A stretch of DNA of 64,000 bases from Comamonas fluminis (GTDB lineage: Bacteria; Pseudomonadota; Gammaproteobacteria; Burkholderiales; Burkholderiaceae_C), in assembly GCF_019186805.1 (NCBI RefSeq), contig NZ_CP066783.1:2741501-2805500 (forward strand), in the 5' to 3' direction. The notes beneath the pieces are model-generated. The model did not search any database. It was not told the origin of the DNA and saw only the letters and a list, made by a program, of their open reading frames with translations. The position numbers and the translations under genes are program-made. The stretch's first letter is position 1. The number at the start of each line of letters is the position of its first letter. Of this stretch, positions 1 through 9,028 are shown one piece after another.

Positions 1-335
1 AAGGCGCATTTGCCGGAACCATTGACTGGCGCCTGACCAAGTTCACCGAATTCCCGCCCGCCCTGCGCGAGCACAAGGCCGAGTTCGAAGGCAAAACCGT
101 GGTCAGCTACTGCACCGGCGGCATACGCTGCGAAAAAGCCGCCATCCTGATGCGGGAAGAAGGCATTGAAAATGTCTACCAGCTTGAAGGCGGCATCCTC
201 AAATACTTTGAGGAAACCGACGGCAAGTTCTATGACGGCGGCTGCTTCGTCTTCGACGGGCGTGACTCGCTGGGAACAGACCTGGAGCGCACACCGCTGG
301 TGCACCCACGGCCTATCAAGAAGCATTTGCTGTAA
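1..335 (+). CDS. Rhodanese-domain sulfurtransferase, TrhO/YceA-like (5' truncated)
   Basis: The gene enters from outside the window; the reading frame is open from base 3 and stops at 333-335. It shows the rhodanese active-site loop [11 protein letters not shown], with the catalytic cysteine followed by the conserved GGIRCEK of the TrhO (YceA) family, and the EGGI and FVFDGR motifs found further along in that family. Family members use O2 to hydroxylate uridine 34 of some tRNAs; other rhodaneses transfer sulfur. The protein ends soon after FVFDGR and lacks the cysteine-rich C-terminal tail of E. coli TrhO, so it may be a shorter sulfurtransferase relative. The family call is firm; the exact substrate is inference. 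Confidence 0.8.
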   Translation, partial: GAFAGTIDWRLTKFTEFPPALREHKAEFEGKTVVSYCTGGIRCEKAAILMREEGIENVYQLEGGILKYFEETDGKFYDGGCFVFDGRDSLGTDLERTPLVHPRPIKKHLL

Positions 336-350
336 TTGCTCTTAAAAACA

Positions 351-428
351 AAGCGCCTGGCGCTTTCTGCTCAAAGATTTCAGGCGTTTTTTAGCCCGAA
401 TTCAAGAGACAGAGAGCGCCAGGCGCTT
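351..428. repeat. Paired inverted repeats between convergent genes, probable terminators
   Basis: Bases 351-367 and 412-428 are inverted copies of the same self-complementary 17-mer (16 of 17 positions match), each able to fold into a small AAGCG..CGCTT hairpin. They lie between two convergent genes, so each probably helps terminate the transcript entering it. The first copy has only a weak T tract. Confidence 0.45.
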
Positions 429-446
429 CTATTTTCAGAGCCGTTA

Positions 447-998
447 TTAAGCGAGGCGCTTGGCAGTCTGAGCCACGCGCTCGCCAAACTGGCGTGCGGT
501 TTCCAGGTCACCAGCAAACATCTCTGCAGCAGAAGAGTCCGAAGGCGACTGCGCCATGGCACCGCTGAAGCTGCCCATCCAGTTCACATCATTGCGCTGC
601 GCAGCCTTGGTGTTCGAGGGCAGCAGGCCCAGACCCACCCACAGGCCACCGTGCTGCATGGCCAGGTGGTAGAAATAATCCAGCGTCACTTGCTTGTCGC
701 CCTGAACACTGGCGCTGTTGGTGAAGCCTGCAAACAGCTTGTCTTTCCAGCTTTGAGAGAACCAGGCTTTGGAGGAGGCATCCGCAAATTTCTTGAACTG
801 CCAGCTGGGTGCGCCCATGTAGGTAGGGGCACCGAAGATGATGGCATCGGCTGCGGCCAGTTGTTCCCAGCCGCCTTCAGGCACATTGCCGTCTGCATCA
901 ATGGCCAGCAACTGTGCGCCCGCGCCCTGGGCAACGGATTGGGCCATGCGCTGGGTGTGACCATAGCCGGAGTGATAGACAACAACGATATTGCTCAT
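447..998 (-). CDS. WrbA/flavodoxin-family NAD(P)H-dependent oxidoreductase
   Basis: This 183-residue flavodoxin-fold protein probably reduces quinones or similar acceptors with NAD(P)H, using FMN, in the cytoplasm. The N-terminus (VVVYHSGYGHTQRMA) is the phosphate-binding loop for FMN after strand 1. The FGAPTYMGAPSWQFKKF segment near residue 75 is the second flavin-contact loop of WrbA-type proteins. Length is usual for the family. The start has an AGGAAA Shine-Dalgarno. It is the last gene of a minus-strand run after doxX, but a strong terminator lies between the two, so it probably has its own promoter. Whether it is true WrbA or a related NADPH oxidoreductase cannot be settled here. Confidence 0.85.
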   Translation of the reverse strand: MSNIVVVYHSGYGHTQRMAQSVAQGAGAQLLAIDADGNVPEGGWEQLAAADAIIFGAPTYMGAPSWQFKKFADASSKAWFSQSWKDKLFAGFTNSASVQGDKQVTLDYFYHLAMQHGGLWVGLGLLPSNTKAAQRNDVNWMGSFSGAMAQSPSDSSAAEMFAGDLETARQFGERVAQTAKRLA

Positions 999-1049
999 GA
1001 TGGTTTTCCTGAAGGAGCCTGCGCAGACAGCTACTGCCGCTGTGCAGAC

Positions 1050-1081
1050 AAAAAGCCCGCCGAATATTCGCCCGGCGGGCT
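1050..1081 (-). terminator. Rho-independent terminator downstream of the DoxX gene
   Basis: A perfect 9-bp GC-rich stem (AGCCCGCCG / CGGCGGGCT) with a 10-nt loop is followed by TTTT when read on the minus strand. It ends the doxX transcript ahead of the flavodoxin gene. Confidence 0.85.
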
Positions 1082-1158
1082 GGGGTTAAGACTGCGCAAG
1101 CCTATCAAATTTATAGCAGCTTGCGCAGTTTGGCATGTGCCCTGGCCTGCTTCAGGCC

Positions 1159-1566
1159 TTAGTTCTTGCGGGCATCCACGCTCCAGGCGCCCACACCATG
1201 TGCGGCGTAGCCCAGCAGACCGCCAACTACGGCGATATTCTTCCAGAACAGCAGCTGCTGCACACCGGCGGCCTCTGCGGGCACACCCCAGAAGTTGTGG
1301 AAGAAGAAACTGGCCACCAGGGTGAAGAAGCCCAGGATCAGCGCAGCCCAGCGTGTCTGCCAGCCCAGCAAAATGGCCAGACCACCCACAATTTCAATGA
1401 CCAGGCCAATCGCCACGGCCACCTGCGGCATGGGCATGCCAGCCCCGGCTGCGTAGCCCACGGTTCCGGCAAAGCCGGTGATTTTCTGAATGCCTGCTGG
1501 TAAAAACAGCAGCGCAATCAGTACGCGGCCCAGCAGATCCAGAGGATTTTTCAGTTGATTCAGCAT
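1159..1566 (-). CDS. DoxX family membrane protein
   Basis: A 135-residue integral membrane protein with four hydrophobic segments (about residues 8-28, 48-68, 73-92 and 105-125), the layout of the DoxX/DoxD family. The early ALLFLPAGIQKITGF segment and the small-residue-rich second helix fit that family. Family members are inner-membrane proteins tied to quinone or thiosulfate chemistry in some species, but most bacterial ones have no proven role. The gene has a strong AAGGGAGT ribosome site. It lies between pirin and a flavodoxin on the same strand, a grouping that suggests a redox or stress function. That link is inference. Confidence 0.85.
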   Translation of the reverse strand: MLNQLKNPLDLLGRVLIALLFLPAGIQKITGFAGTVGYAAGAGMPMPQVAVAIGLVIEIVGGLAILLGWQTRWAALILGFFTLVASFFFHNFWGVPAEAAGVQQLLFWKNIAVVGGLLGYAAHGVGAWSVDARKN

Positions 1567-1613
1567 TTTTTACTCCCTTGAGAAGATGAGTTTTCCGCTC
1601 GCTTTGTCGAAGC

Positions 1614-2315
1614 TCAAGGCTCCAGATCGAACACCAGCACTTCGGCGCCCTTGCCCTGGCTCAGATTGAGGCGCGCTTCATTTTCGATAAGCGCAGCATC
1701 ACCGGCTGTCAGCTTTTGCCCATTCACATCAAGCTCGCCCTTGACCAGATGCACATAGGTCTTGCGACCTGCGGGCAGTGCCATTTCGGCAGCTTCATCG
1801 CCGTCAAACAGGCCGGCAAACAGGTGCGCATTGGCATTCATGGTCACCGAGCCCTGGGCACCGTCTGGCGAAGCCACCAGGCGCAGCTTGCCGCGCTTTT
1901 CAGCTTCGGGGAACGCCTTCTGGGCGTAGCCAGGCTCGATGCCGGTGCGTGCTGGCAGCAGCCAAATCTGCAGAAAGTGCGTGGTTTCGCCTTCGGCATG
2001 GTTGTGCTCGCTGTGCACCACGCCGGAGCCTGCGCTCATGCGCTGCACTTCGCCGGGCACAATCGTTTGCTCGTTGCCCATGCTGTCCTTGTGGGACAAG
2101 CCGCCCTCCATCACATAGCTGATGATTTCCATGTCACGGTGGCCGTGGGCGCCAAAGCCGGTGCCGGGGGCAATGCGGTCTTCATTGATCACGCGCAGAT
2201 TGCCGAAGCCCATGTGGCGGGGGTCGTAATAGCCTGCAAAAGAAAAGCTGTGGAAGGACTTGAGCCAGCCGTGATCGGCATAGCCACGTTCCTGGGATTT
2301 GCGCAGAGTCATCAT
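1614..2315 (-). CDS. Pirin family protein (cupin, possible quercetin 2,3-dioxygenase)
   Basis: A 233-residue bicupin of the pirin family. The motif FGAHGHRDMEIISYVMEG carries the metal-binding His-x-His and Glu of the N-terminal cupin, and a further His follows in VVHSEHNH. Bacterial pirins bind one Fe(II); some oxidise quercetin, others act as redox-linked regulators. An upstream ATG exists at 2408, but I chose 2315 because AAAGGA lies just ahead of the tandem ATG pair and homologues start at MTLRKS. It diverges from a LysR-type gene, which probably regulates it. The family assignment is strong; the substrate is unknown. Confidence 0.9.
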   Translation of the reverse strand: MMTLRKSQERGYADHGWLKSFHSFSFAGYYDPRHMGFGNLRVINEDRIAPGTGFGAHGHRDMEIISYVMEGGLSHKDSMGNEQTIVPGEVQRMSAGSGVVHSEHNHAEGETTHFLQIWLLPARTGIEPGYAQKAFPEAEKRGKLRLVASPDGAQGSVTMNANAHLFAGLFDGDEAAEMALPAGRKTYVHLVKGELDVNGQKLTAGDAALIENEARLNLSQGKGAEVLVFDLEP

Positions 2316-2406
2316 GGTGAGGTCCTTTGGTTCAAAGTTGTCTGTCTCGATGGGTCTACTGTAGAAGCTCCCCCCTCGAAGGTGGCTGAATGCCATTGAT
2401 GGCATC

Positions 2407-2430
2407 ATTCAAACTGTTTGAATATTCAAA
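2407..2430. promoter_or_regulatory. Overlapping palindromes, candidate LysR operator
   Basis: Two overlapping dyads lie in the pirin-LysR divergent region: ATTCAAACTGTTTGAAT (2407-2423, 8-bp arms about a central base) and the perfect palindrome TTTGAATATTCAAA (2417-2430). The first contains a T-N13-A type core like LysR-family sites. They end 12 nt before the regulator's ATG, so autoregulation is the simplest reading. Confidence 0.5.
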
Positions 2431-2442
2431 GCCCTCCATCCC

Positions 2443-3381
2443 ATGCCCAGCTCCCGCGACGTGCTTACCCCCGACAGCCTGGCCATGCTGCAGGCCATTG
2501 CCGAAACTGGCAGCTTCGCCGCTGCGGCACGCTCTCTGGGTCTGGTGCCCAGCGCGCTGACCTATCGCGTGCGCCAGATTGAGGATGCGCTGGATGTGCT
2601 GCTGTTTGACCGCAGCTCGCGCCACGCGCAAGCAACTGAGGCCGGGCAGGCGCTGCTGCACGAAGGCGCGCGCCTGCTGCAGGAAATTGATGCCGTAGCC
2701 CACCGCGTCAAACGTGTGGCGACTGGGTGGGAGCCTCAGCTGACCATCGTGGTCGATGGCGCGATTGCCCGCACCCCGATATTCGAACTGATTGAAGCCT
2801 TCTACGCACTCAAGCCGCCTACCGCGCTAAAGATCAAGGACGGCATTCTGAGCGGCACGCTGGAGGCGCTGACCAGCGGACAGGCAGATCTGGCCATTGG
2901 CATTGCCGTCAACGCCAGCAATGCCGCCGAGCTGCAGACCCGCGAAATTGGCGAGATGGATTTCATCTTTGCCGTGGCACCCCACCACCCGCTGGCCAAG
3001 GTCGAAGAACCGATTTCCGACGAAGTGCTGCTGCAGCACCGCCTGATTGCGGTGGCGGACTCGGGCGTGCGCAGCAACATCAGCTTTGGCCTGGTCAGCG
3101 GACAGGATGTGCTGACGGTGGACAGCATGCAGGCCAAGGTCGAGGCCCAGATTCGCGGCATTGGCGGCGGCTTTTTGCCCCGTGGCATGGTGCAGGCGCA
3201 CCTGGATGCAGGCGTTCTGGTCACCCGCCAGGTGCAGCGCGCCGGCCGAAATCTGCGCCTGCACTATGGCTGGCCTGGCCCGGCTCACCGCACGCCAGGC
3301 CGGGCGCTGCAATGGTGGCTGGAGCAGCTGGAGAGCCCTGCCACACGCCACGCCCTCATGGAAAACCATCACCGTCAATAA
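2443..3381 (+). CDS. LysR-family transcriptional regulator
   Basis: A 312-residue LysR-type regulator. Residues about 11-70 are the winged helix-turn-helix (AMLQAIAETGSFAAAARSLG, then VPSALTYRVRQIEDAL and LLFDRSSRHAQATEAGQALL). Residues about 95-295 are the periplasmic-binding-like effector domain. It is transcribed divergently from the pirin gene, the classic arrangement for LysR control of the neighbouring operon, with a candidate palindromic operator between them. No convincing Shine-Dalgarno is visible before this ATG. The inducer cannot be read from sequence. Confidence 0.93.
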   Translation: MPSSRDVLTPDSLAMLQAIAETGSFAAAARSLGLVPSALTYRVRQIEDALDVLLFDRSSRHAQATEAGQALLHEGARLLQEIDAVAHRVKRVATGWEPQLTIVVDGAIARTPIFELIEAFYALKPPTALKIKDGILSGTLEALTSGQADLAIGIAVNASNAAELQTREIGEMDFIFAVAPHHPLAKVEEPISDEVLLQHRLIAVADSGVRSNISFGLVSGQDVLTVDSMQAKVEAQIRGIGGGFLPRGMVQAHLDAGVLVTRQVQRAGRNLRLHYGWPGPAHRTPGRALQWWLEQLESPATRHALMENHHRQ

Positions 3382-3514
3382 CGCTGTGCAGCGCTCCGTC
3401 GTCACACGCCGGGTGTAGAGTGATCTGCACAAGAACGGCTTGTCAGCAAATGATGCTTGCTCTCTTTTAGATAGCTGCTACGCTGCGAATCAACGGTGTT
3501 GAAAAAGGCTTTTC

Positions 3515-4621
3515 ATGAATGCTTCCCGTGCACGAGTGACTCCGGCAAGCGCCAAGGCTGGCGCTTCTTCCCCCTCCCGTATTGCCGTCATTGGCGCAGG
3601 CATTGCAGGCATTGCCTGCGCCCGCACGCTGATGCAGGCTGGCCATGATGTCCATGTCTATGAGCGTCTGACTCAGGCTGGCGGCCGCATGCGATCGGTC
3701 AACGGCCCTTACGGCAGCTTTGATATTGGCGCGCAATATTTCACAGTGCGTGACCCGCGCTTTCAGCAGGCGCTGGATACCGTACCCCAGAGCCTGCGGA
3801 GCTGGAGCCTCAACAGCATCCAGACCCGCAACGCCCAGGGCCGCAAGACGAGTGACCCCAGCACTCAGCGCGAAACCCACTGGGTGGGCATGCCTGATAT
3901 GCAGGCCCTGCCACTGGCGTGGGCTGCACCGCTGTGGGAATCGGGCCGCCTGCACCTGGGCCAGTCCGTGCGGGCCATCAATCACCATATCGTTGGTGGC
4001 AGCAGCCACAACAGCCATCAGTGGACGCTGATGCTGGACACCGAAGACCATGGCGCCCAGACGGCCAGCGGCTTTGATACCGTCATCCTGGCCCTGCCAG
4101 CGCCACTGGCCCTGCAGTTGCTGCAGACAGCCCCTCAGGGCATGGAACTGGCCAAGACACTGTCGTCCGTTGAAATGGCGCCCTGCTGGGCCATGACGCT
4201 TTCCTACCCCATGGCGGCGCAGGCGGGCCTGACCACGCTGGGCCCGCAGTGGAATGCCGCACGCACCACCCATGACCGCATTGCCTGGGTGGCCCGCGAG
4301 TCCTCCAAACCCGGCCGCGCCCAGACCGAGCGCTGGACAGTGCATGCCAACCCGCTGTGGTCCAACGAGCACCGCAACGACGACCCCACCCGCGTGCTGC
4401 CCAAGCTGCAAAAAGCCTTTGGCGAAATCACCGGCATCCGCGTGGCGCCACGCCATGCCAGCGTTTACCTCTGGCAGCATGCACAGACACTGGCGCCGCT
4501 CGGCCAGCCCTTCGTGCATGAGCGCTCTTCGGGTCTGGGCCTGTGCGGTGACTGGTGCATTGGTCGCCGGGTAGAAGACGCTTTTGTCTCGGGCCTGGAA
4601 ATGGCTCTGGCGATTGCCTGA
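3515..4621 (+). CDS. FAD-dependent amine-oxidase/renalase-like oxidoreductase
   Basis: A 368-residue flavoprotein with the Rossmann dinucleotide motif GAGIAGIACARTL near residue 27, the acidic end of strand 2 (HVYERLTQAGGRMR) and the FDIGAQYFTVRDPRF segment typical of renalase-like and amine-oxidase-type proteins. The C-terminal FAD motif is seen in GLCGDWCIGRRVEDAFVSG. It probably oxidises an NAD(P)H-derived or amine substrate in the cytoplasm. AAAAGG sits 6 bases before the ATG. The next gene on the strand, gluQRS, starts about 105 bp later, so co-transcription is possible but not evident. Confidence 0.85.
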   Translation: MNASRARVTPASAKAGASSPSRIAVIGAGIAGIACARTLMQAGHDVHVYERLTQAGGRMRSVNGPYGSFDIGAQYFTVRDPRFQQALDTVPQSLRSWSLNSIQTRNAQGRKTSDPSTQRETHWVGMPDMQALPLAWAAPLWESGRLHLGQSVRAINHHIVGGSSHNSHQWTLMLDTEDHGAQTASGFDTVILALPAPLALQLLQTAPQGMELAKTLSSVEMAPCWAMTLSYPMAAQAGLTTLGPQWNAARTTHDRIAWVARESSKPGRAQTERWTVHANPLWSNEHRNDDPTRVLPKLQKAFGEITGIRVAPRHASVYLWQHAQTLAPLGQPFVHERSSGLGLCGDWCIGRRVEDAFVSGLEMALAIA

Positions 4622-4726
4622 GGCTGAAGCCAGGGCCTGACCTGCACACCGGCCCCAGGCCCGGCACCCAGTAGGCCAGCGGGCCAGCGGGCCAGGTTCT
4701 GCCACTTTGCCAGCCAGCGGCGTAAG

Positions 4727-5776
4727 ATGGCGGCCCTCATGACACAGGCCACAGCCGTCCCCCTCTTGCCCGCATCTTGCAGCGCCCGCTATGTCGGGCG
4801 CTTTGCCCCTTCCCCTACCGGCCCGCTGCACGCAGGCTCGCTGGTCGCAGCCCTGGCCAGTTGGCTCGATGCCCGTGCCCATGGCGGGCAGTGGCTGGTG
4901 CGCATCGAAGATATCGATCCGCCGCGCTGCCAGAATGGTGCCGACCAGGAAATCCTGCGCCAGCTTGCTGCCTGCGGTCTGCACTCGGATGCCCCCGTGG
5001 TCTGGCAATCTCAGCGCCACGCGCTGTATGAGGCCGCCTTGCAGCAGCTGCAAAGCCAGCATCTGTGCTACCCCTGCGGCTGCACGCGCAAGGACATCGA
5101 AGCCGCCTGGCAGGCCCAGGGGCTGGTGCACGAGCGCCATGTAGAACGCCCCTACCCCGGCACCTGCCGTGAAGGCCTGCATGGAAAACCTGCCCGCGCC
5201 TGGCGCTTCGCACTGCAGCAGCAGGTCGAAGATTTACAAAGAAATTGCGCTCAAGCCCCTACCATTCATGTGCAAGCAGCTATTCAAAACATAGCAATTA
5301 GCGACAGCCTGCTGGAGTGCGCCACGCCTGTGCTGCACTGGCAGGACAGAATGCTGGGCGCGCAGCAACAGGATTTACTGGCCAGCGTGGGCGACTTTGT
5401 GCTGCGCCGCGCTGATGGCCTCTGGGCCTATCAGCTAGCGGTGGTGGTCGATGACGCTGCGCAAGGCATTAGCTATGTGGTGCGCGGAGAAGACCTGGCC
5501 GACAACACGCCGCGCCAGATCCTGCTGCAGCAGGCGCTGGGCCTGAGCCAGCCGCACTATCTGCACACGCCGCTGGTGCGCATGGATAGCGGGGAAAAGC
5601 TCTCCAAACAGCATGGTGCGCCAGCTATCAACACCAGCACTGCGGCCAGCAGCTTTAAGGCCTTGCAGCAAGCCGCGCAGTTTCTGGGTCTGGGCGAAGC
5701 GCAGAGCCTGACGCAGGAAGCGGCACTGGCCCAATGGACAGTCCAATGGGCGCAGCGCCTGCAGGCCACTACATGA
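4727..5776 (+). CDS. gluQRS: Glutamyl-Q tRNA(Asp) synthetase
   Basis: GluQRS attaches glutamate to the queuosine base at position 34 of tRNA(Asp). It is a GluRS-like catalytic domain without an anticodon-binding domain. The class I HIGH-type signature is in [20 protein letters not shown] replaces KMSKS near residue 288, and a zinc site is suggested by CYPCGC with the later YPGTC. The start could be 4727 or the in-frame ATG at 4739; neither has a clear ribosome site. At 349 residues it is longer than the usual roughly 300. Part of the excess is an AT-rich stretch around 5232-5306 that resembles a dispersed repeat. The 3' end overlaps the convergent gene by 8 bp. Confidence 0.92.
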   Translation: MAALMTQATAVPLLPASCSARYVGRFAPSPTGPLHAGSLVAALASWLDARAHGGQWLVRIEDIDPPRCQNGADQEILRQLAACGLHSDAPVVWQSQRHALYEAALQQLQSQHLCYPCGCTRKDIEAAWQAQGLVHERHVERPYPGTCREGLHGKPARAWRFALQQQVEDLQRNCAQAPTIHVQAAIQNIAISDSLLECATPVLHWQDRMLGAQQQDLLASVGDFVLRRADGLWAYQLAVVVDDAAQGISYVVRGEDLADNTPRQILLQQALGLSQPHYLHTPLVRMDSGEKLSKQHGAPAINTSTAASSFKALQQAAQFLGLGEAQSLTQEAALAQWTVQWAQRLQATT

Positions 5777-6989
5777 AGTTGCGCGTGTGCAGCGACGCCA
5801 GCTTCTCAGCATGGGCTTTGTCAAAGCCCAGCCGCACCAGTTTGGTGTAACGGCCATCGGCCATATCCTGCATCAGTTGCTGCACGCGCTGCGTGCCACG
5901 CGCCAGTGCAGCGGGACTCAGCTCGCCTGCCGCCACCAGAATCAGCGAATCAAACACCTCTTCGTTCAAACCCGAAGTACCCGCCAGCGCATCGTGGCGG
6001 GACTCCACCGCCTGCGCCAGCCGGTGCCTGAAATCAGGCTCCTGCTTCAAGCGATAGAGCAAGTGGGACATGCCCAGCGCCACATGCCGCGCCTCGTCGC
6101 GCGCTGCCAGCCGGCAGATCTGGCGCGTCAAGGGGTCGGGGGCATCGGTCTGCAGAAACTGCAGCAGGTTCACAAACGAGCCTTCACCCAGCACGGACAG
6201 CAAAAAGCCGGCGACGGAAAAATCCTTTTCCTCCAGCAAGCTCTGCAGCGAAGCCTGACCGCCCGCCGTTGACAGCGCAGGCTCGCGCCCATGGCGCCGA
6301 ATGCGGCGCGTAAACACATCGATATGCCTGGCCTCGTCCGCCACCTGAATGGCCAGCGCGGCCTGCAGCTCGCGGTAATGCGGATGCAGCTCGCCCAGAA
6401 AGCGTGCCGGCACCACCAGCGCGGCGTTCTCGTTCTCGACCATATAGGTCATGATCTGCACGATGGCGTCTTCTATGGGTGCAGGCGGCTCTGGCGCGTC
6501 ATTCCAGTCGATGTCCTTCTCGGCGCTCCACTGCGCTGCCGCCGCCTGGGCGTACAGATCACCGGCGTTATCGCTCCAGAAATCGGCTTTTTCATTAAGC
6601 CGAAACGCAAATGCAGGCGCCCCCTGCTCCACCGAAGCGCCACGCGCAGCCAGCCCCCAGAAGGGCTCGGCGCGCTCTGCAACCGCACCATTGGCACTGG
6701 CATCGCTATGGCCCGTCTGGGCTGCACCACGCCAGCGCCCCATGTGTGCATCGCCTTTGCGCACCTGCAACTGGGGCAGCTCCGTCCAGCCTGCCGGCAT
6801 CTGCAGCTCATGGCCCTGAGCACGGCACCATGCGGCCAGCTGCGCATGCCAGCCGGGTGCCTGCCCCTGTACCTGAACCAAGCCGCCTGCGGGCACACCT
6901 GCCAGCGCATGCTTGACCAGCAGATGCGCACCCGCGTCAAAGCCCAGTTGCTGCAGATCCACCAGCGGCAAAGTCACTGGCTCGTTCAT
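5769..6989 (-). CDS. Ferritin-like di-iron protein with extra N-terminal domain
   Basis: A 406-residue protein. The C-terminal half is a four-helix ferritin-like fold: two DEARH motifs (DEARHIDVF near residue 220 and DEARHVALG near 305), each preceded by a glutamate in an upstream helix, supply di-iron ligands. This points to an O2-activating oxygenase or oxidase. The first 110 residues are a separate, Gly/Ala-rich alpha/beta domain that I cannot name with confidence; it faintly resembles a TusA-like fold without the catalytic cysteine. The start is placed at 6989 because its ATGA overlaps the stop of the upstream flavoprotein gene, implying translational coupling. Third gene of a three-gene operon of unknown purpose. 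Confidence 0.75.
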   Translation of the reverse strand: MNEPVTLPLVDLQQLGFDAGAHLLVKHALAGVPAGGLVQVQGQAPGWHAQLAAWCRAQGHELQMPAGWTELPQLQVRKGDAHMGRWRGAAQTGHSDASANGAVAERAEPFWGLAARGASVEQGAPAFAFRLNEKADFWSDNAGDLYAQAAAAQWSAEKDIDWNDAPEPPAPIEDAIVQIMTYMVENENAALVVPARFLGELHPHYRELQAALAIQVADEARHIDVFTRRIRRHGREPALSTAGGQASLQSLLEEKDFSVAGFLLSVLGEGSFVNLLQFLQTDAPDPLTRQICRLAARDEARHVALGMSHLLYRLKQEPDFRHRLAQAVESRHDALAGTSGLNEEVFDSLILVAAGELSPAALARGTQRVQQLMQDMADGRYTKLVRLGFDKAHAEKLASLHTRNFM

Positions 6990-8107
6990 GCCAGTGGCAT
7001 GCCGCACAGCGCACGCCCGATGAAGTCGTACAGCACATCCGAAGTGGGGCCCATCACGGATGCTGCACGCGAATCACGGAACAGGCGCTCCACCCCCAGG
7101 TCCTTGCGGAAAGCCGCGCCACCGCAGATGCGCATGGCAGCATCCGTCACTTCCAGCGCCGCCTCACCCGCGCTGGCCTTGACTTCCAGCACACGCAGCA
7201 TGGCATCGGGACGGCCCGCAGCCAGTGCCGCCAGGGTGTCATCGCGCAGGCAGCGTGCCTGGTCTGCACGGATGCGTGCACGCGCAAGATAGGCGCGGAT
7301 GGTGGGCAGATCGGCCAGACCGGAGCTGTTCTCAGCAAACTGGGTGGCGGTAATGTGCTGGGTGGCGCGCTCCAGCACGCCGTCCATCAGCCCAAGGGAT
7401 GCGGTTCCAATCAAGGTGCAGAACACGGGCAGTTCATCACCATTCATGATGTCGCCACCTGCGCCATCCGCACCCAGACGGGCAGTCAGTGGCACCCGAA
7501 CCTTCTCGGCCTTGACGGGTGCCGACGCATTGCCGCGCAGGCCCATGCCATCGAAAGCCTGAGGTGCAGAAAGGCCGGGCAGCTTGCTGTCCACCAGCCA
7601 CAGCGTGGATGGGCCCTCAGCCGCCACCGGGCGCGACGACCAGACGTAAGAGTCTGCCTGCTGCGCCGACGTGACCATGCTCTTGCGGGCATCCAGCAGC
7701 ACATGCTCAGCCCCATCGGCCACTGCCGTGCTGACCGGTGCCCAGAAGTGGCTGCGAGAGCCTGCTTCAGACCAGGCCAGCGTGGTGACATGGCGCCCCG
7801 CTGCAATCGCGCGGCGAACGTCTTCCTGCCCGTATTTTTCGATGAGCACCGTGCCCGCATAGTGCATGGTGAGGACCATGGCTGTAGAAGGACAGTCGCG
7901 TGCAATGCGCTCAACCACCTGCACAGCCTCGGCCAGCCCCAGGCCCAGCCCCCCGATGTCTTTGCTGCTGACCAGCCCCAGCAGGCCGGCTGCACCCAGC
8001 GCATCCAGCGCCTGGCGGGGGTAGCGTGCTTCACGGTCGGTATCGGCAGCCTGCGGTGCAATCGTGCGCGTAACGATGTTTTCCAGCAATTCAAGGTAAT
8101 TGGACAT
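6986..8107 (-). CDS. Acyl-CoA dehydrogenase-like flavoprotein
   Basis: A 373-residue protein with the acyl-CoA dehydrogenase fold: N-terminal helices (residues 1-110), a middle beta domain containing the flavin-contact TTLAWSEAGSRSHF segment, and the C-terminal helical domain with ICGGAAFRKDLGVERLFRDSRAASVMGPTSDVLYDFIGRAL. Proteins like this include both dehydrogenases and flavin monooxygenases of the DszC/SfnC type. Its setting, between a PhnD-like binding protein and a di-iron protein, favours an unusual small substrate over fatty-acid oxidation, but that is inference. It ends in an ATGA overlap with the next gene. A 54-nt gap separates it from the upstream gene. Confidence 0.8.
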   Translation of the reverse strand: MSNYLELLENIVTRTIAPQAADTDREARYPRQALDALGAAGLLGLVSSKDIGGLGLGLAEAVQVVERIARDCPSTAMVLTMHYAGTVLIEKYGQEDVRRAIAAGRHVTTLAWSEAGSRSHFWAPVSTAVADGAEHVLLDARKSMVTSAQQADSYVWSSRPVAAEGPSTLWLVDSKLPGLSAPQAFDGMGLRGNASAPVKAEKVRVPLTARLGADGAGGDIMNGDELPVFCTLIGTASLGLMDGVLERATQHITATQFAENSSGLADLPTIRAYLARARIRADQARCLRDDTLAALAAGRPDAMLRVLEVKASAGEAALEVTDAAMRICGGAAFRKDLGVERLFRDSRAASVMGPTSDVLYDFIGRALCGMPLA

Positions 8108-8161
8108 GGTGACAGTTCTGTTGAAGGGGTTGGATTGGAAAGTTGCGCGTTTCGGCAGTCA

Positions 8162-9028
8162 TCAATACTGATAGCCCTGCACCGTGATGCGGCCTGCGGC
8201 GTCATAGAACTGCTCGTCCGTGACTGCGCGCTCCAGCAGTGCATAGCCGGTGGTGCGGCCCGGGTGCCAGACCTTGAGCCCTTCCAGCTCCAGCAGCGGG
8301 CGCACATGGGCGTCATCCCAGGACATGCCCAGCAGCAGGTCACGGAAACGATCCGAGTCTTGCTGCGTAATGCTGGGCCCGGCGGTCATATTGCAGTGGT
8401 CATACAGGCCCGTGGTGGCCAGCACCCTCGTCTTGCCCACCGGCAGCGTGCCCTCTGCGGCAAAGGCCTGGTAGTTCTGCGCAATCATCCAGGAGGCAGC
8501 CACCTCGCCCCCCAGCATGGCCACCGCCGCATCACGCTCGCCACCAATATGGTCGCCATGCTTGCCGCCCAGCACATCAAAGCGGTGCGCCGTGTAGTCC
8601 TTGCCGGCTACCAGACCTGCCTGGCGCAGATGATCGAGCGGAATCAAGGTGGCCTGCGGCGAATCAATCGCCCCGAAGCCCACGGTCTTGCCGCGCAGAT
8701 CGCTCAGGCTCTGAATAGCACTATCGGCAGGTACGACCAGCACCGATTGCAGGTCCAGATCGGTATCGCGCATGGCGATGGAAGCAACCTTCTGGCCTGC
8801 CGCATGGGCCATGCGTTCGGCACGCACATAGGCCAGCGGGGAGTTCCATGCCAGTTGAACCTCACCCGACATCAACGCTTCGGTCAGGGTTTCGTAGTTG
8901 GAATACAGCACGTAGTCAAAATACATGCCGCGCTGGGTGAAATAGGCTTTGAAGCCTTCCCAGATCGTCACGACCTTGGGGGCGTAGGCCACTGCGCCAA
9001 GCTTGAGAACCTGGTAGGGAGCTGTCAT
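8162..9028 (-). CDS. PhnD/SsuA-type substrate-binding protein without signal peptide
   Basis: A 288-residue periplasmic-binding-type protein like PhnD (phosphonate/phosphite/phosphate binding). Family features include SNYETLTEALMSGEVQLAWNSPLAYVRAE and LRGKTVGFGAIDSPQATLIPLDHLRQAG. The N-terminus (MTAPYQVLKLGAVAY) enters the first strand directly, with no signal peptide or lipobox, and no permease or ATPase genes are nearby. It may therefore act in the cytoplasm as a sensor, carrier or enzyme. A Shine-Dalgarno (AAAGG) precedes the ATG. It is the first gene of the operon continuing into the flavoprotein and the di-iron protein. Confidence 0.8.
   Translation of the reverse strand: MTAPYQVLKLGAVAYAPKVVTIWEGFKAYFTQRGMYFDYVLYSNYETLTEALMSGEVQLAWNSPLAYVRAERMAHAAGQKVASIAMRDTDLDLQSVLVVPADSAIQSLSDLRGKTVGFGAIDSPQATLIPLDHLRQAGLVAGKDYTAHRFDVLGGKHGDHIGGERDAAVAMLGGEVAASWMIAQNYQAFAAEGTLPVGKTRVLATTGLYDHCNMTAGPSITQQDSDRFRDLLLGMSWDDAHVRPLLELEGLKVWHPGRTTGYALLERAVTDEQFYDAAGRITVQGYQY

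Noticed and set aside
3467..5182. A 571-codon minus-strand frame over the FAD oxidoreductase and gluQRS
   Set aside because: Both sense genes are clearly conserved; the antisense frame has only low-complexity Gly/Ala/Gln/Arg sequence.
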